Part shown: positions 1 through 7,124 of the stretch, piece after piece | Numbering within the stretch: the stretch's first letter is position 1 | How the letters are laid out: every line of letters begins with the position of its first letter | NCBI GenBank assembly: GCA_964532085.1 | Contig: CAZHHH010000079.1 | Location: 1-13,935 of the forward strand | DNA length: 13,935 bases | Source of the DNA: CAZHHH01 sp964532085 | GTDB lineage: Bacteria; Bacteroidota; Bacteroidia; Bacteroidales; Marinilabiliaceae | Direction: 5' to 3' | Notes under the pieces: model-generated | Told to the model about the DNA's origin: nothing | Databases searched by the model: none | What the model saw: only the letters and a program-made list of their open reading frames with translations | Position numbers and translations under genes: made by a program

Positions 1-30
1 ATTGATTAATAACGAAACAAAGATATGAAA

Positions 31-336
31 TTATCTACTGACTTCAATAACTTTATTTCCAATTTCATAATCATGAGATGGTCTTAATCGTTCAAAAAGT
101 GGTTTAAATAGTCCGCTTGAGATTTGATCGCATAAAACAATGGTTAAGGTTATAGCTAAAATAATCCATAAGCTATTCAGTTGTGTTTTTTTAATTATAA
201 GATACAAAAGTGAAGCATATAGTGGAATCCATACTAATGTGCCAGAAAAGAACCAAAAAAAATAGTCCCAAACTGGAGCTCCAAAACTGTTTAAATATAG
301 GAGTATTTCTTTGTCTAATTGAATAAGGGAATTCAT
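31..336 (-). pseudogene. PAP2-family membrane phosphatase, truncated N-terminal half
   Basis: The 101 residues match the start of a Bacteroidota PAP2 (type 2 phosphatidic acid phosphatase) membrane protein. These integral membrane enzymes remove phosphate from lipid phosphates such as phosphatidate or undecaprenyl pyrophosphate. Hydrophobic segments lie at about residues 25-48 and 54-70. The first PAP2 motif, K-x6-R-P, is present at K78, R85 and P86. The reading frame then stops at residue 101. The second and third motifs (SGH, and SR with the catalytic His), which supply the histidine nucleophile, are absent. The remaining 30 bases of the window do not clearly restore them in any minus-strand frame. 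Members are normally roughly 180-230 residues, so this is about half a protein. I infer a nonsense or deletion remnant, although the missing part could lie beyond the window. It is unlikely to be catalytically active. Confidence 0.6.
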
Positions 337-430
337 TTTATCAATATTTAATTAAAAAAACTGAAATAATTTGATATGTAAAGATATAATCTTTTTGAAA
401 ATTCTCTTCTTTGTTATTAACTATTTTTAT

Positions 431-462
431 TTTCTTAATTATGAACTGAATAATTATATTTG
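431..462 (+). promoter_or_regulatory. Candidate Bacteroidota promoter for the exonuclease operon
   Basis: TATATTTG at 455-462 is an exact match to the Bacteroidota -7 consensus TAnnTTTG. A TTTC at 431-434, 20 bases upstream, is one base from the -33 element TTTG. The box sits 55 bases before the exonuclease ATG, with no other gene between. Such AT-rich boxes also occur by chance here, so the match is suggestive only. Confidence 0.45.
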
Positions 463-517
463 CATTATATAAAATTAAGAAAAGAGATTAATATCTCAAA
501 AATTTAAAATAAATGTA

Positions 518-1285
518 ATGCAATTAAATCTAAAAAATCCCATCGTATTTTTTGACTTAGAAACAACCGGTATTAATATTGCCAAAGATCGAATCGTTGA
601 AATAGCAATTCTTAAAGTAGATGTTAATGGTGTTGAGGAAATAAGGACACATCGAGTCAACCCTACGATTCCTATACCTCTTCAAGCATCAGAAATACAT
701 GGGATTTACAATGAGGACGTAAAAGATTCTCCAACTTTTAAAGAGGTAGCAAAAGATATAGCAAAATTTATGGAGGGGTGTGATATTGGTGGTTATAACT
801 CCAATAAATTTGATGTTCCCCTTTTAGCTGAAGAGTTTTTAAGAGCTGATGTAGATATTGATATGAGCAAAAGACATCTTGTTGATGTTCAGAATATTTT
901 CCATAAAATGGAGAAACGTACTCTTGAAGCTGCATATAAATTCTATTGTGATAAAGATTTAACTGATGCACATAGTGCTGAGGCAGATACTATTGCTACT
1001 TATGAAGTGTTAAAAGCGCAAATTCAGAGATATGATGAGCTAGAAAATGATATTAAGTTCCTATCTGAGTTTTCTTCTTTTGGTCGTAATGTCGATTTTG
1101 CTGGTCGCATAGTTTACAATGAAAATGATGAAGAGGTATTTAATTTTGGAAAATATAAAAATGTCAAAGTAGTTGATGTTTTAGATAAAGATCCTGGATA
1201 TTATGGTTGGATGATGAATGGAGATTTTCCATTGTATACAAAGAATGTTTTAACAAAAATAAAGTTACGTTCATTTAATAAATAG
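518..1285 (+). CDS. DEDDh-family 3'-5' exonuclease (DNA polymerase III epsilon/ExoX-like)
   Basis: This 255-residue cytoplasmic nuclease belongs to the DnaQ/RNase T superfamily, which trims single-stranded or mismatched 3' ends of DNA (or RNA) using two metal ions. The five catalytic residues are visible: D13 and E15 in FFDLETTG, D99 in NSNKFD, and H152 and D157 in AHSAEAD. The nuclease domain fills residues 7-170. A second small domain follows at about 205-250 (NFGKYKN, then DPGYYGWM), resembling the ExoX-like C-terminal domain of stand-alone exonucleases; no polymerase is attached. ATG 518 is chosen because the only nearby upstream ATG (513) is followed at once by TAA. Ten bases separate it from the hydrolase gene downstream, implying one transcript. 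The family call is firm. Whether it proofreads or acts in repair cannot be decided, and it should not be named dnaQ on this evidence. Confidence 0.9.
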   Translation: MQLNLKNPIVFFDLETTGINIAKDRIVEIAILKVDVNGVEEIRTHRVNPTIPIPLQASEIHGIYNEDVKDSPTFKEVAKDIAKFMEGCDIGGYNSNKFDVPLLAEEFLRADVDIDMSKRHLVDVQNIFHKMEKRTLEAAYKFYCDKDLTDAHSAEADTIATYEVLKAQIQRYDELENDIKFLSEFSSFGRNVDFAGRIVYNENDEEVFNFGKYKNVKVVDVLDKDPGYYGWMMNGDFPLYTKNVLTKIKLRSFNK

Positions 1286-1295
1286 TTATAATTGA

Positions 1296-1907
1296 ATGAA
1301 GATAATTTGTGTAGGAAGAAATTATGAGGAGCATGCGAAGGAGTTGAAAAACCCTTTGCCAGCTGAGCCTATTATTTTTATGAAGCCTGATACAGCTCTT
1401 TTGCGTGAAAATAAACCTTTTTATTTGCCAGATTTTGCAAAATCTTTTCATTATGAAGTGGAGCTAGTAATTAAGATTAGTAAAATGGGTAAAAATATTG
1501 AACCTAAATTTGCTAATAGATATTACGAAGAGATAGGTCTGGGAGTTGATTTCACTGCAAGAGATTTACAAGACGAATTGCGTGAAAAAGGGTTGCCGTG
1601 GGAGCTAGCTAAAGGTTTTGATAACTCTGCTGTTATTTCTGATTTTTTGCCAAAAACTGATTTTGAAAATCTAGGAAACATTAATTTCTCATTATTACTA
1701 AACAATGAGGTAAAACAGCAAGGGACTAGTTCAGATATGATATCATCCATTGATGAAATTGTATCTTATGTATCAAAATTTTTTACTTTGAAAATTGGAG
1801 ATTTAATATATACTGGAACGCCAGCTGGAGTGGGAGAGGTAAAAATAGGAGATAGACTAAAGGGATATATTGAGAATAGAGAAATGTTTGATTTTGAGAT
1901 AAAATAA
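1296..1907 (+). CDS. Fumarylacetoacetate hydrolase family protein, FAHD1/acylpyruvase-like
   Basis: At 203 residues this is a single-domain FAH enzyme, the compact size of FAHD1/YcgM proteins. Relatives hydrolyse acylpyruvates or decarboxylate oxaloacetate in a Mg- or Mn-dependent reaction in the cytosol. The predicted metal ligands are E54 and E56 (HYEVE) and D85 (GVDFTARD). The His-Glu pair of the FAHD1 lid is present as H13 and E16 (GRNYEEHAKE). K30 (MKP) and the KGLPWELAK segment near residue 100 match substrate-contact regions, and TGTPAGV lies near residue 174. It is the second gene of the exonuclease operon and is followed by a terminator. There is no evident biochemical link to the exonuclease; genes sharing an operon in these genomes are often unrelated. 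The family is certain; the substrate is unknown. Confidence 0.9.
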   Translation: MKIICVGRNYEEHAKELKNPLPAEPIIFMKPDTALLRENKPFYLPDFAKSFHYEVELVIKISKMGKNIEPKFANRYYEEIGLGVDFTARDLQDELREKGLPWELAKGFDNSAVISDFLPKTDFENLGNINFSLLLNNEVKQQGTSSDMISSIDEIVSYVSKFFTLKIGDLIYTGTPAGVGEVKIGDRLKGYIENREMFDFEIK

Positions 1908-1913
1908 AAAGAG

Positions 1914-1940
1914 AAAAGGCACCAATAAGTGCCTTTTTTT
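1914..1940. terminator. Hairpin terminator, potentially bidirectional
   Basis: AAAAGGCAC (1914-1922) pairs perfectly with GTGCCTTTT (1929-1937) around a six-base loop, and the T run continues to 1940. It lies 7 bases after the hydrolase stop codon. On the minus strand the same stem is followed by a T-rich tract, so it can also end transcription of the converging small gene that stops at 1960. Confidence 0.85.
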
Positions 1941-1959
1941 AAACTCTACATCTCATATT

Positions 1960-2172
1960 TTAATAAAAATTATCATCGTCATCATCGTAGTAGTCTAAAA
2001 TGTTATCATCTGGCTGATAATCGATAAAATCTTCTATATCATCGAAATCATCATAGATTGAAGGTTTTTTCGCTCTTTTACTTTGCGAAAGCTTTCCTGC
2101 TGGTTTTTTTACTTCACCCTCATCTTGCTTAAAGTTGCCAGTATTGTTCTTGGGAAGCTTTTTCTCTTTCAT
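1960..2172 (-). CDS. Small charged, probably disordered hypothetical protein
   Basis: I do not recognise this 70-residue protein. Its charge is sharply divided: residues 1-40 carry 12 Lys/Arg and few acidic residues, while residues 41-70 hold 14 Asp and one Glu with no basic residue, ending in a five-Asp run. Tyr and Phe are scattered through the acidic half. There is no signal peptide or membrane segment, and the composition suggests an intrinsically disordered cytoplasmic protein. Support for it being real: an ATG start, lysine-then-aspartate composition unlike random AT-rich translation, no competing gene on the other strand, and a terminator just beyond its end. It lies downstream of the NfeD protease on the same strand after 159 bases, and may share its transcript or use its own promoter. 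A nucleic-acid or chaperone-like role would be pure speculation. Confidence 0.6.
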   Translation of the reverse strand: MKEKKLPKNNTGNFKQDEGEVKKPAGKLSQSKRAKKPSIYDDFDDIEDFIDYQPDDNILDYYDDDDDNFY

Positions 2173-2211
2173 TTTTAAGTTTCTCTTTTAAGTTAATAAT
2201 TGAGTAATTTA

Positions 2212-2291
2212 ATTTTTCGAAAAATAGTAATTTTTAAATTTTAATTGCAAATTTTTCTATTGAAAAATCGATATTTTTTCACTTGAAAAAC
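2212..2291. repeat. Cluster of three inverted repeats with half-site TTTTTC/GAAAAA
   Basis: Three inverted repeats share one half-site. The first is ATTTTTCGAAAAAT, a perfect palindrome at 2212-2225. The second is ATTTTTC (2251-2257), spacer TATT, GAAAAAT (2262-2268). The third is TTTTTC (2275-2280), spacer ACTT, GAAAAA (2285-2290). Their centres are about 41 and 23 bases apart. They lie between the end of the NfeD gene and the start of the small charged gene. They could be operator sites, weak RNA hairpins or by-products of AT richness; the repeated half-site argues mildly against the last. Confidence 0.5.
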
Positions 2292-2331
2292 TTGAATCAA
2301 TTTTTACGTACTGTTTTTTAAAATCGTTTCA

Positions 2332-3735
2332 TTATTTTGTCACTTTTCGCACATTTAATTGACCAGAAGAGTATGAAATAACTTTAACATCAGAATTGCG
2401 CTCGATAAAACCCTCATTAGCTCTTGCATCATAGTACTCATCGTCAATAATAACTTTGCCAGAAGGCCTCAAATCTGTTGATGCCGTGCCTCTCTTTCCA
2501 ACTAATGCAGAGAGTGAAGAATCAACACTTATATACCCAGCTTCTACTTCTTGCGATGTGCTTAATGCTACTTTAGAAAACAGACCTCTCTTGGATTTTA
2601 AAATTGTTGATGATAAGAATATTACACCAATAAATCCACCGCCAGTTCCGATAAATACAGTTAGCAAAGCTTTAATAAAGTCTGAACTATGAACATTTTC
2701 AAAATTAAAGGCAACATTATCTATCATACTGAGCGTTAATCCCACAATAATTAATATAATTCCACTTATACCAGCTATACCAAAACCTGGAATTATGAAT
2801 ATTTCAGCTAGCAAAAGTCCTACACCTATTATAAAAACTATGATTTCCCAATATTCAGCTAATCCATCAATATAAAGCGGAGCAAAATATAAGATTGCTG
2901 CAATAGCCGCTGCCAAAATTGGAAATCCAACTCCTGGAGTTTGTAATTCAAAATAAATGCCTCCAATTATTACAAGTATCAATATTGCTCTAAAAAAAGA
3001 GCTGTTTAAAAAGCCTTTAATGTTGTCATATACTGTGGGTTGGAATGAAATGATTTTATAGTTTGATATTTCTAAATTTGTTGCGATATCATCCATATTT
3101 GATGCAATTCCATCACAATATCCATAATCTATAGCCTCAAATGTTGTGAAAGTTAAAACTTGTGTAGAATCAACCAACCCAGGTATGACAACGCGCTGAT
3201 CAACCATTGCTTCAGCAATTTTTGGGTCACGCTTCCACTTTGTTATGGTGTCATTACCAACAATAGTTGTATCTTTTCCGTGAGCCTCTGCCGTTGCTCG
3301 GATTGTAGAACGCATATAGCTTTGATATTTGTCTGGCATCTCTTCGCCTGTCTGGTTTACAACTGTTGCTGCACCAATATTTGCACCTTTGCGCATAAAT
3401 ATTTTTTCACAAGCTATAGAAATTAATGCACCAGCACTTGCGGCATTATTGTCAATAAAAACGTGAACAGGGATAGAACTGTTTAAAATTTTTGTGCGAA
3501 TACTGTCTGCATATACAACTTCACCGCCGTATGTGTTAAGGTGAATAACAATTATATCGGCATCTTCGTTAATAGCTTCCTCAAAACCTCGTTGAATATA
3601 TAGCCACGTGGTACTATTTATTTCATCAAATATAGGAATACGATAAATAGTTGAAGAATCACTTGCAGCACCAAAAGTATTGTTAAATGAAGTGAGCAAA
3701 AACAGAACAATTGTTAAATAAAACGTTTTTTTCAT
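2332..3735 (-). CDS. nfeD: NfeD-family membrane serine protease (ClpP-class, long form)
   Basis: This 467-residue envelope protease is the long NfeD type. A signal peptide covers residues 1-22. A ClpP/SppA-like domain follows at about 30-230, with the likely nucleophile S100 in NNAASAG and the general-base lysine K136 in MPDKYQSY, spaced as in the characterised archaeal 1510-N protease (Ser97/Lys138). Several membrane segments run from about 240 to 385, and a soluble OB-fold NfeD domain fills about 395-467. Known relatives cleave hydrophobic C-terminal tails of stomatin/SPFH proteins at the membrane. The ATG at 3735 begins directly with a signal sequence. Nothing is truncated. It is transcribed divergently from purB across 122 bases, and its downstream neighbour is the small charged protein, not an SPFH gene. 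Family and catalytic dyad are well supported; the substrate is unknown. Confidence 0.93.
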   Translation of the reverse strand: MKKTFYLTIVLFLLTSFNNTFGAASDSSTIYRIPIFDEINSTTWLYIQRGFEEAINEDADIIVIHLNTYGGEVVYADSIRTKILNSSIPVHVFIDNNAASAGALISIACEKIFMRKGANIGAATVVNQTGEEMPDKYQSYMRSTIRATAEAHGKDTTIVGNDTITKWKRDPKIAEAMVDQRVVIPGLVDSTQVLTFTTFEAIDYGYCDGIASNMDDIATNLEISNYKIISFQPTVYDNIKGFLNSSFFRAILILVIIGGIYFELQTPGVGFPILAAAIAAILYFAPLYIDGLAEYWEIIVFIIGVGLLLAEIFIIPGFGIAGISGIILIIVGLTLSMIDNVAFNFENVHSSDFIKALLTVFIGTGGGFIGVIFLSSTILKSKRGLFSKVALSTSQEVEAGYISVDSSLSALVGKRGTASTDLRPSGKVIIDDEYYDARANEGFIERNSDVKVISYSSGQLNVRKVTK

Positions 3736-3758
3736 AGTAATAAAATGATATTTCTACT

Positions 3759-3766
3759 CAAATGTA
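3759..3766 (-). promoter_or_regulatory. Candidate -7 box for the NfeD gene
   Basis: Read on the minus strand this is TACATTTG, matching the Bacteroidota -7 consensus TAnnTTTG, 23 bases before the NfeD start codon. No clear -33 TTTG is visible at the expected distance; a TTTC falls a few bases too close. Confidence 0.4.
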
Positions 3767-3818
3767 ATCATTTTTTCATAATGAAATTTAATTATTTTAA
3801 TCGTAGCATCTTTTTTCT

Positions 3819-3826
3819 TAAATTTG
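3819..3826 (+). promoter_or_regulatory. Candidate -7 box for purB
   Basis: TAAATTTG matches the Bacteroidota -7 consensus exactly and lies 31 bases before the purB ATG. A TTTT at 3795-3798, 20 bases upstream, is a weak stand-in for the -33 TTTG. Together with the divergent box for the NfeD gene it makes 3736-3857 a two-way promoter region. Confidence 0.45.
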
Positions 3827-3857
3827 AGCTTTCTTATTTTTAAAATAATTGACAGAT

Positions 3858-5213
3858 ATGCAAGAATTAAATTATTTAACAGCAATTTCGCCAATTGATG
3901 GCCGATATAGAAAATCAGTTGATAAGTTTGGACAATATTTCTCAGAATATGGACTTATAAAGTATAGAATTATGGTGGAGATAGAGTATTTTATTGCTCT
4001 TTGTGAGATTCCACTGCCTCAGCTTGCCGATTTTGATAAATCAAAGTTTGCTGATTTGAGAGAGATATATACAAACTTTAATGTTCAAGAGGCCGAAAAG
4101 GTTAAAAAGATTGAGGCTGTTACTAATCACGATGTAAAAGCTGTTGAATATTACATAAAAGATGTCTTCAAAAATTTAGGAATAGAGAAATATCAAGAGT
4201 TTATCCATTTTGGACTTACTTCACAAGATATAAATAATACATCGGTGCCAGCTTCGTTAAGAGATGGTGTTGAGCAAGTTTATTATCCTCTTCTAGAAGA
4301 GGTTATCGGAAAACTTGAAAGTTTAGCAAATGAGTGGAAAGATATTCCAATGTTAGCAAAAACTCACGGACAACCTGCGTCACCAACTCTTCTTGGTAAA
4401 GAGTTTATGGTTTTTGTAAACCGACTTAAAAAACAATATGAGTTGCTAAAAGCTGTTCCACATACTGGTAAATTTGGAGGTGCAACTGGTAATTTTAATG
4501 CTCATAATGTTGCTTATCCAGAGGTTAATTGGATTGAGTTTGGAAATAAATTTTTGCAAGAAAATTTAAAATTACAAAGAGAGGAGATAACAACTCAAAT
4601 AAGTAATTATGACTTTTTGGCAACTCTTTTTGATAATATAAAAAGAATAAATACCATCTTAATTGACTTAAGTCGAGATGTTTGGACTTATGTGATGATG
4701 GAGTATTTCAAGCAAAAAATTAAAAAAGGGGAAGTCGGTTCAAGTGCTATGCCACATAAAGTTAACCCTATTGATTTTGAAAATGCAGAAGGAAATTTAG
4801 GCATTTCAACTGCAATTTTAGAACATCTTTCAAACAAACTGCCAATTTCACGTTTGCAACGAGATTTAACAGATAGTACTGTGCTTAGAAATGTTGGTGT
4901 GCCATTAAGTCATTCTGTAATTTCGTTACGCTCAATTTTAAGAGGATTAGACAAACTACTTTTAAACGAAGAGGCTTTAAATCAAGATTTAGAAGATAAT
5001 TGGAGTGTTGTGGCAGAAGGAATTCAAACTATTTTAAGACGTGAAGGATATCCAAATCCGTATGAAGCTTTAAAAGAGTTAACTAGAACTAATACAGCAA
5101 TTACTAAAGGATCAATAGCTGAGTTTGTTGACACCCTTGATGTTAGTGATGAGGTGAAAGAAGAGTTGAAAAAAATCACACCGCAAAATTATACTGGCGT
5201 TAGATTTTTCTAG
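3858..5213 (+). CDS. purB: Adenylosuccinate lyase
   Basis: PurB acts twice in purine synthesis: it splits SAICAR to AICAR, and adenylosuccinate to AMP, releasing fumarate each time. It works as a cytosolic homotetramer. The protein, 451 residues from ATG 3858, carries the fumarate lyase signature GSSAMPHKVNP, with S295 in the same position as the catalytic serine of the E. coli enzyme. Also present are H170 in KTHGQPASPT (catalytic acid or base), H117 in HFGLTSQDINNT, and the DFENAEGN segment typical of the E. coli-type branch. I prefer ATG 3858 to the in-frame TTG at 3849, because it gives the conserved N-terminus (MQELNYLTAISPIDGRY) and a normal family length. No other purine gene is in the window. 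The exporter gene follows after 85 bases with no obvious terminator, so read-through is possible. Confidence 0.97.
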   Translation: MQELNYLTAISPIDGRYRKSVDKFGQYFSEYGLIKYRIMVEIEYFIALCEIPLPQLADFDKSKFADLREIYTNFNVQEAEKVKKIEAVTNHDVKAVEYYIKDVFKNLGIEKYQEFIHFGLTSQDINNTSVPASLRDGVEQVYYPLLEEVIGKLESLANEWKDIPMLAKTHGQPASPTLLGKEFMVFVNRLKKQYELLKAVPHTGKFGGATGNFNAHNVAYPEVNWIEFGNKFLQENLKLQREEITTQISNYDFLATLFDNIKRINTILIDLSRDVWTYVMMEYFKQKIKKGEVGSSAMPHKVNPIDFENAEGNLGISTAILEHLSNKLPISRLQRDLTDSTVLRNVGVPLSHSVISLRSILRGLDKLLLNEEALNQDLEDNWSVVAEGIQTILRREGYPNPYEALKELTRTNTAITKGSIAEFVDTLDVSDEVKEELKKITPQNYTGVRFF

Positions 5214-5298
5214 AAAATATTATTTATAACAAGTTTTCTTCTTGGCTTACTTTTTGAAGCAAGATGAAAGTTTGTTTTATTACATTAATTTATTGATA

Positions 5299-7122
5299 AT
5301 GAAAGGTTTTTTTAAAATAGCTTGGAACTTCCTTAAACCGTATAAGCTTCAATTAATATTAAATTTCATATTTAACTTACTATCAGCACTTTTTGCGGTT
5401 TTTTCAATTGCAATGATGATACCAATGCTGGAAATAATTTTGATGCAAAACAAGGAGGTTTACACATTAGAGCCTTTCTCGCTCAATTTTAATGCAATTT
5501 TAAATAATTTATATTACTATGTGACTTATTTTAAGGATGTTTATGGTCCTGGATGGTCCTTGCTTTTTGTTGGGCTATTCTTAGTTGTAGGTACTTTCCT
5601 AAAAACAGGTACAGCTTTTTTAGCAGGATATACAAGTATTGGTGTTAGAAATGGCGTTGTTAAAGATTTGCGTCATAAAATATATGATAAAATCTTAAGA
5701 TTGCCGCTATCATTCTTTAGCGAAGAGCGAAAAGGAGATATTATTTCGCGCTCTACTGGCGATGTGCAAGAGGTGGAAAATTCTATTATGTCCTCTTTAG
5801 ATTTAGTATTAAAAAATCCTATTCTCATTTTAGTCTATCTCATCACTATGATGATTTTTAGCGTTCAGCTAACTCTCTTTGTGTTGATTATGCTGCCACT
5901 TGCAGGCACTGTTGTTGGTAGAATTGGTCGGAGTTTAAAAAAGAGATCAATGAAAGGACAAATTAAGATGGGTTTCATATTGGGTATTCTTGAAGAAACT
6001 TTGTCAGGTCTGAGAATTATCAAGGCTTTCAATGCTGAGTCAAAAATGGAGAAAAGATATGATGAGGAGGTTGAAGATTATAAAAATATAATGAATCGCT
6101 TGATGCGAAGACGTGAATTAGCACATCCTGTTAGTGAATTTCTTGGTACAATAGTAATTGTAACTGTTGTCTGGTTTGGTGGAATTCTTATCTTAAGTGA
6201 GGGAAGTACTTTAGCACCAGCAGCATTTTTAGCATATATTGGTATATTTTATTTGATAATAAATCCTGCAAAACAATTTTCGCAAGGCTTTTTTAATATA
6301 CAAAAAGGATTAGCAGCTTATGAGAGGATTGATAAGATTCTGCAAGCAGACATCTCAATTAGAGAGGTGGAAAATCCTAAAAGTATTACCGAGCTAACAA
6401 CTGGTGTTGAATATAAAAATGTAACTTTTGCTTATGGCGAAAGACCAGTTCTGAAAAACGTGAGTGTTAAGATAGATAAAGGTAAAACAGTTGCTCTTGT
6501 TGGTCAGTCGGGTAGTGGAAAATCAACTTTTGTAGATTTGTTGCCACGTTTTTATGATGTTATTGGTGGTGAAATATTAATTGATGGTAAAGATATTAGA
6601 GAGTTGAAATTGTACGATTTACGTGGATTAATGGGCAATGTGAATCAAGATGCAATACTTTTTAATGATACTATCTATAATAATATAACTTTTGGTGTTG
6701 AAAATGCTACAGAAGAAGAGGTTATAAATGCAGCAAAGGTTGCTAATGCACACGATTTTATTCTTGAAGCAGAAAATGGATATCAAACAGTTGTTGGTGA
6801 TAGAGGAAGTAAATTATCAGGCGGACAAAGACAAAGAATTAGTATTGCAAGAGCCGTACTTAAAAATCCACCAATTTTAATTCTTGATGAAGCAACTTCG
6901 GCATTAGATACTGAATCAGAATTGTTGGTTCAGCAAGCAATAGAGAACTTAATGTCAAACCGAACTTCTATAATTATTGCACACAGACTTTCTACCATTA
7001 GAAATGCTGATACAATATGTGTTTTTGATAATGGAGAGGTAGTGGAGACAGGAACTCATGAGGAGTTGATAAAAAAAGAAGGAATATATCATAAATTACA
7101 TAATTTACAAATGAGGGAGTAG
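5299..7122 (+). CDS. ABC exporter, fused permease and ATPase (MsbA/MdlB type)
   Basis: This 607-residue half-transporter would work as a homodimer in the inner membrane, exporting a lipid, peptide or drug. The N-terminal six-helix membrane domain occupies about residues 15-330. The ATPase domain shows Walker A GQSGSGKST (402-410), ABC signature LSGGQ (506-510), Walker B ILILDE (526-531, catalytic Glu 531) and the H-loop His 562, so it should be fully active. I start it at ATG 5299. An in-frame TTG at 5242 would add 19 residues, but the family's N-terminus (a short amphipathic stretch before the first helix) begins at the ATG. Homology to MsbA, the lipid A flippase, is clear, but most Bacteroidota genomes hold several such paralogues, so lipid A export is plausible and not shown. 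The next gene starts two bases after its stop. Confidence 0.93.
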   Translation: MKGFFKIAWNFLKPYKLQLILNFIFNLLSALFAVFSIAMMIPMLEIILMQNKEVYTLEPFSLNFNAILNNLYYYVTYFKDVYGPGWSLLFVGLFLVVGTFLKTGTAFLAGYTSIGVRNGVVKDLRHKIYDKILRLPLSFFSEERKGDIISRSTGDVQEVENSIMSSLDLVLKNPILILVYLITMMIFSVQLTLFVLIMLPLAGTVVGRIGRSLKKRSMKGQIKMGFILGILEETLSGLRIIKAFNAESKMEKRYDEEVEDYKNIMNRLMRRRELAHPVSEFLGTIVIVTVVWFGGILILSEGSTLAPAAFLAYIGIFYLIINPAKQFSQGFFNIQKGLAAYERIDKILQADISIREVENPKSITELTTGVEYKNVTFAYGERPVLKNVSVKIDKGKTVALVGQSGSGKSTFVDLLPRFYDVIGGEILIDGKDIRELKLYDLRGLMGNVNQDAILFNDTIYNNITFGVENATEEEVINAAKVANAHDFILEAENGYQTVVGDRGSKLSGGQRQRISIARAVLKNPPILILDEATSALDTESELLVQQAIENLMSNRTSIIIAHRLSTIRNADTICVFDNGEVVETGTHEELIKKEGIYHKLHNLQMRE

Positions 7123-7124
7123 GC

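Noticed and set aside
1..30. Possible frameshifted continuation of the PAP2 gene in another minus-strand frame
   Set aside because: Only a faint NFIS-like match is present before the window ends and that frame also stops within it; not enough to claim a frameshift.
3160..3426. Cysteine-rich open frame opposite the NfeD gene
   Set aside because: The cysteines arise from antisense translation of conserved NfeD codons; no domain is recognisable.
3849..3857. TTG start giving purB three extra residues
   Set aside because: ATG 3858 is a better start codon and gives the conserved family N-terminus.
5242..5298. TTG start extending the ABC exporter by 19 residues
   Set aside because: ATG 5299 matches the usual N-terminus of the family, and the extension has no recognisable content.
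5214..5298. Possible terminator between purB and the exporter (GAAAA ... TTTTC)
   Set aside because: Only about five A/T-rich pairs over a long loop; too weak to call.
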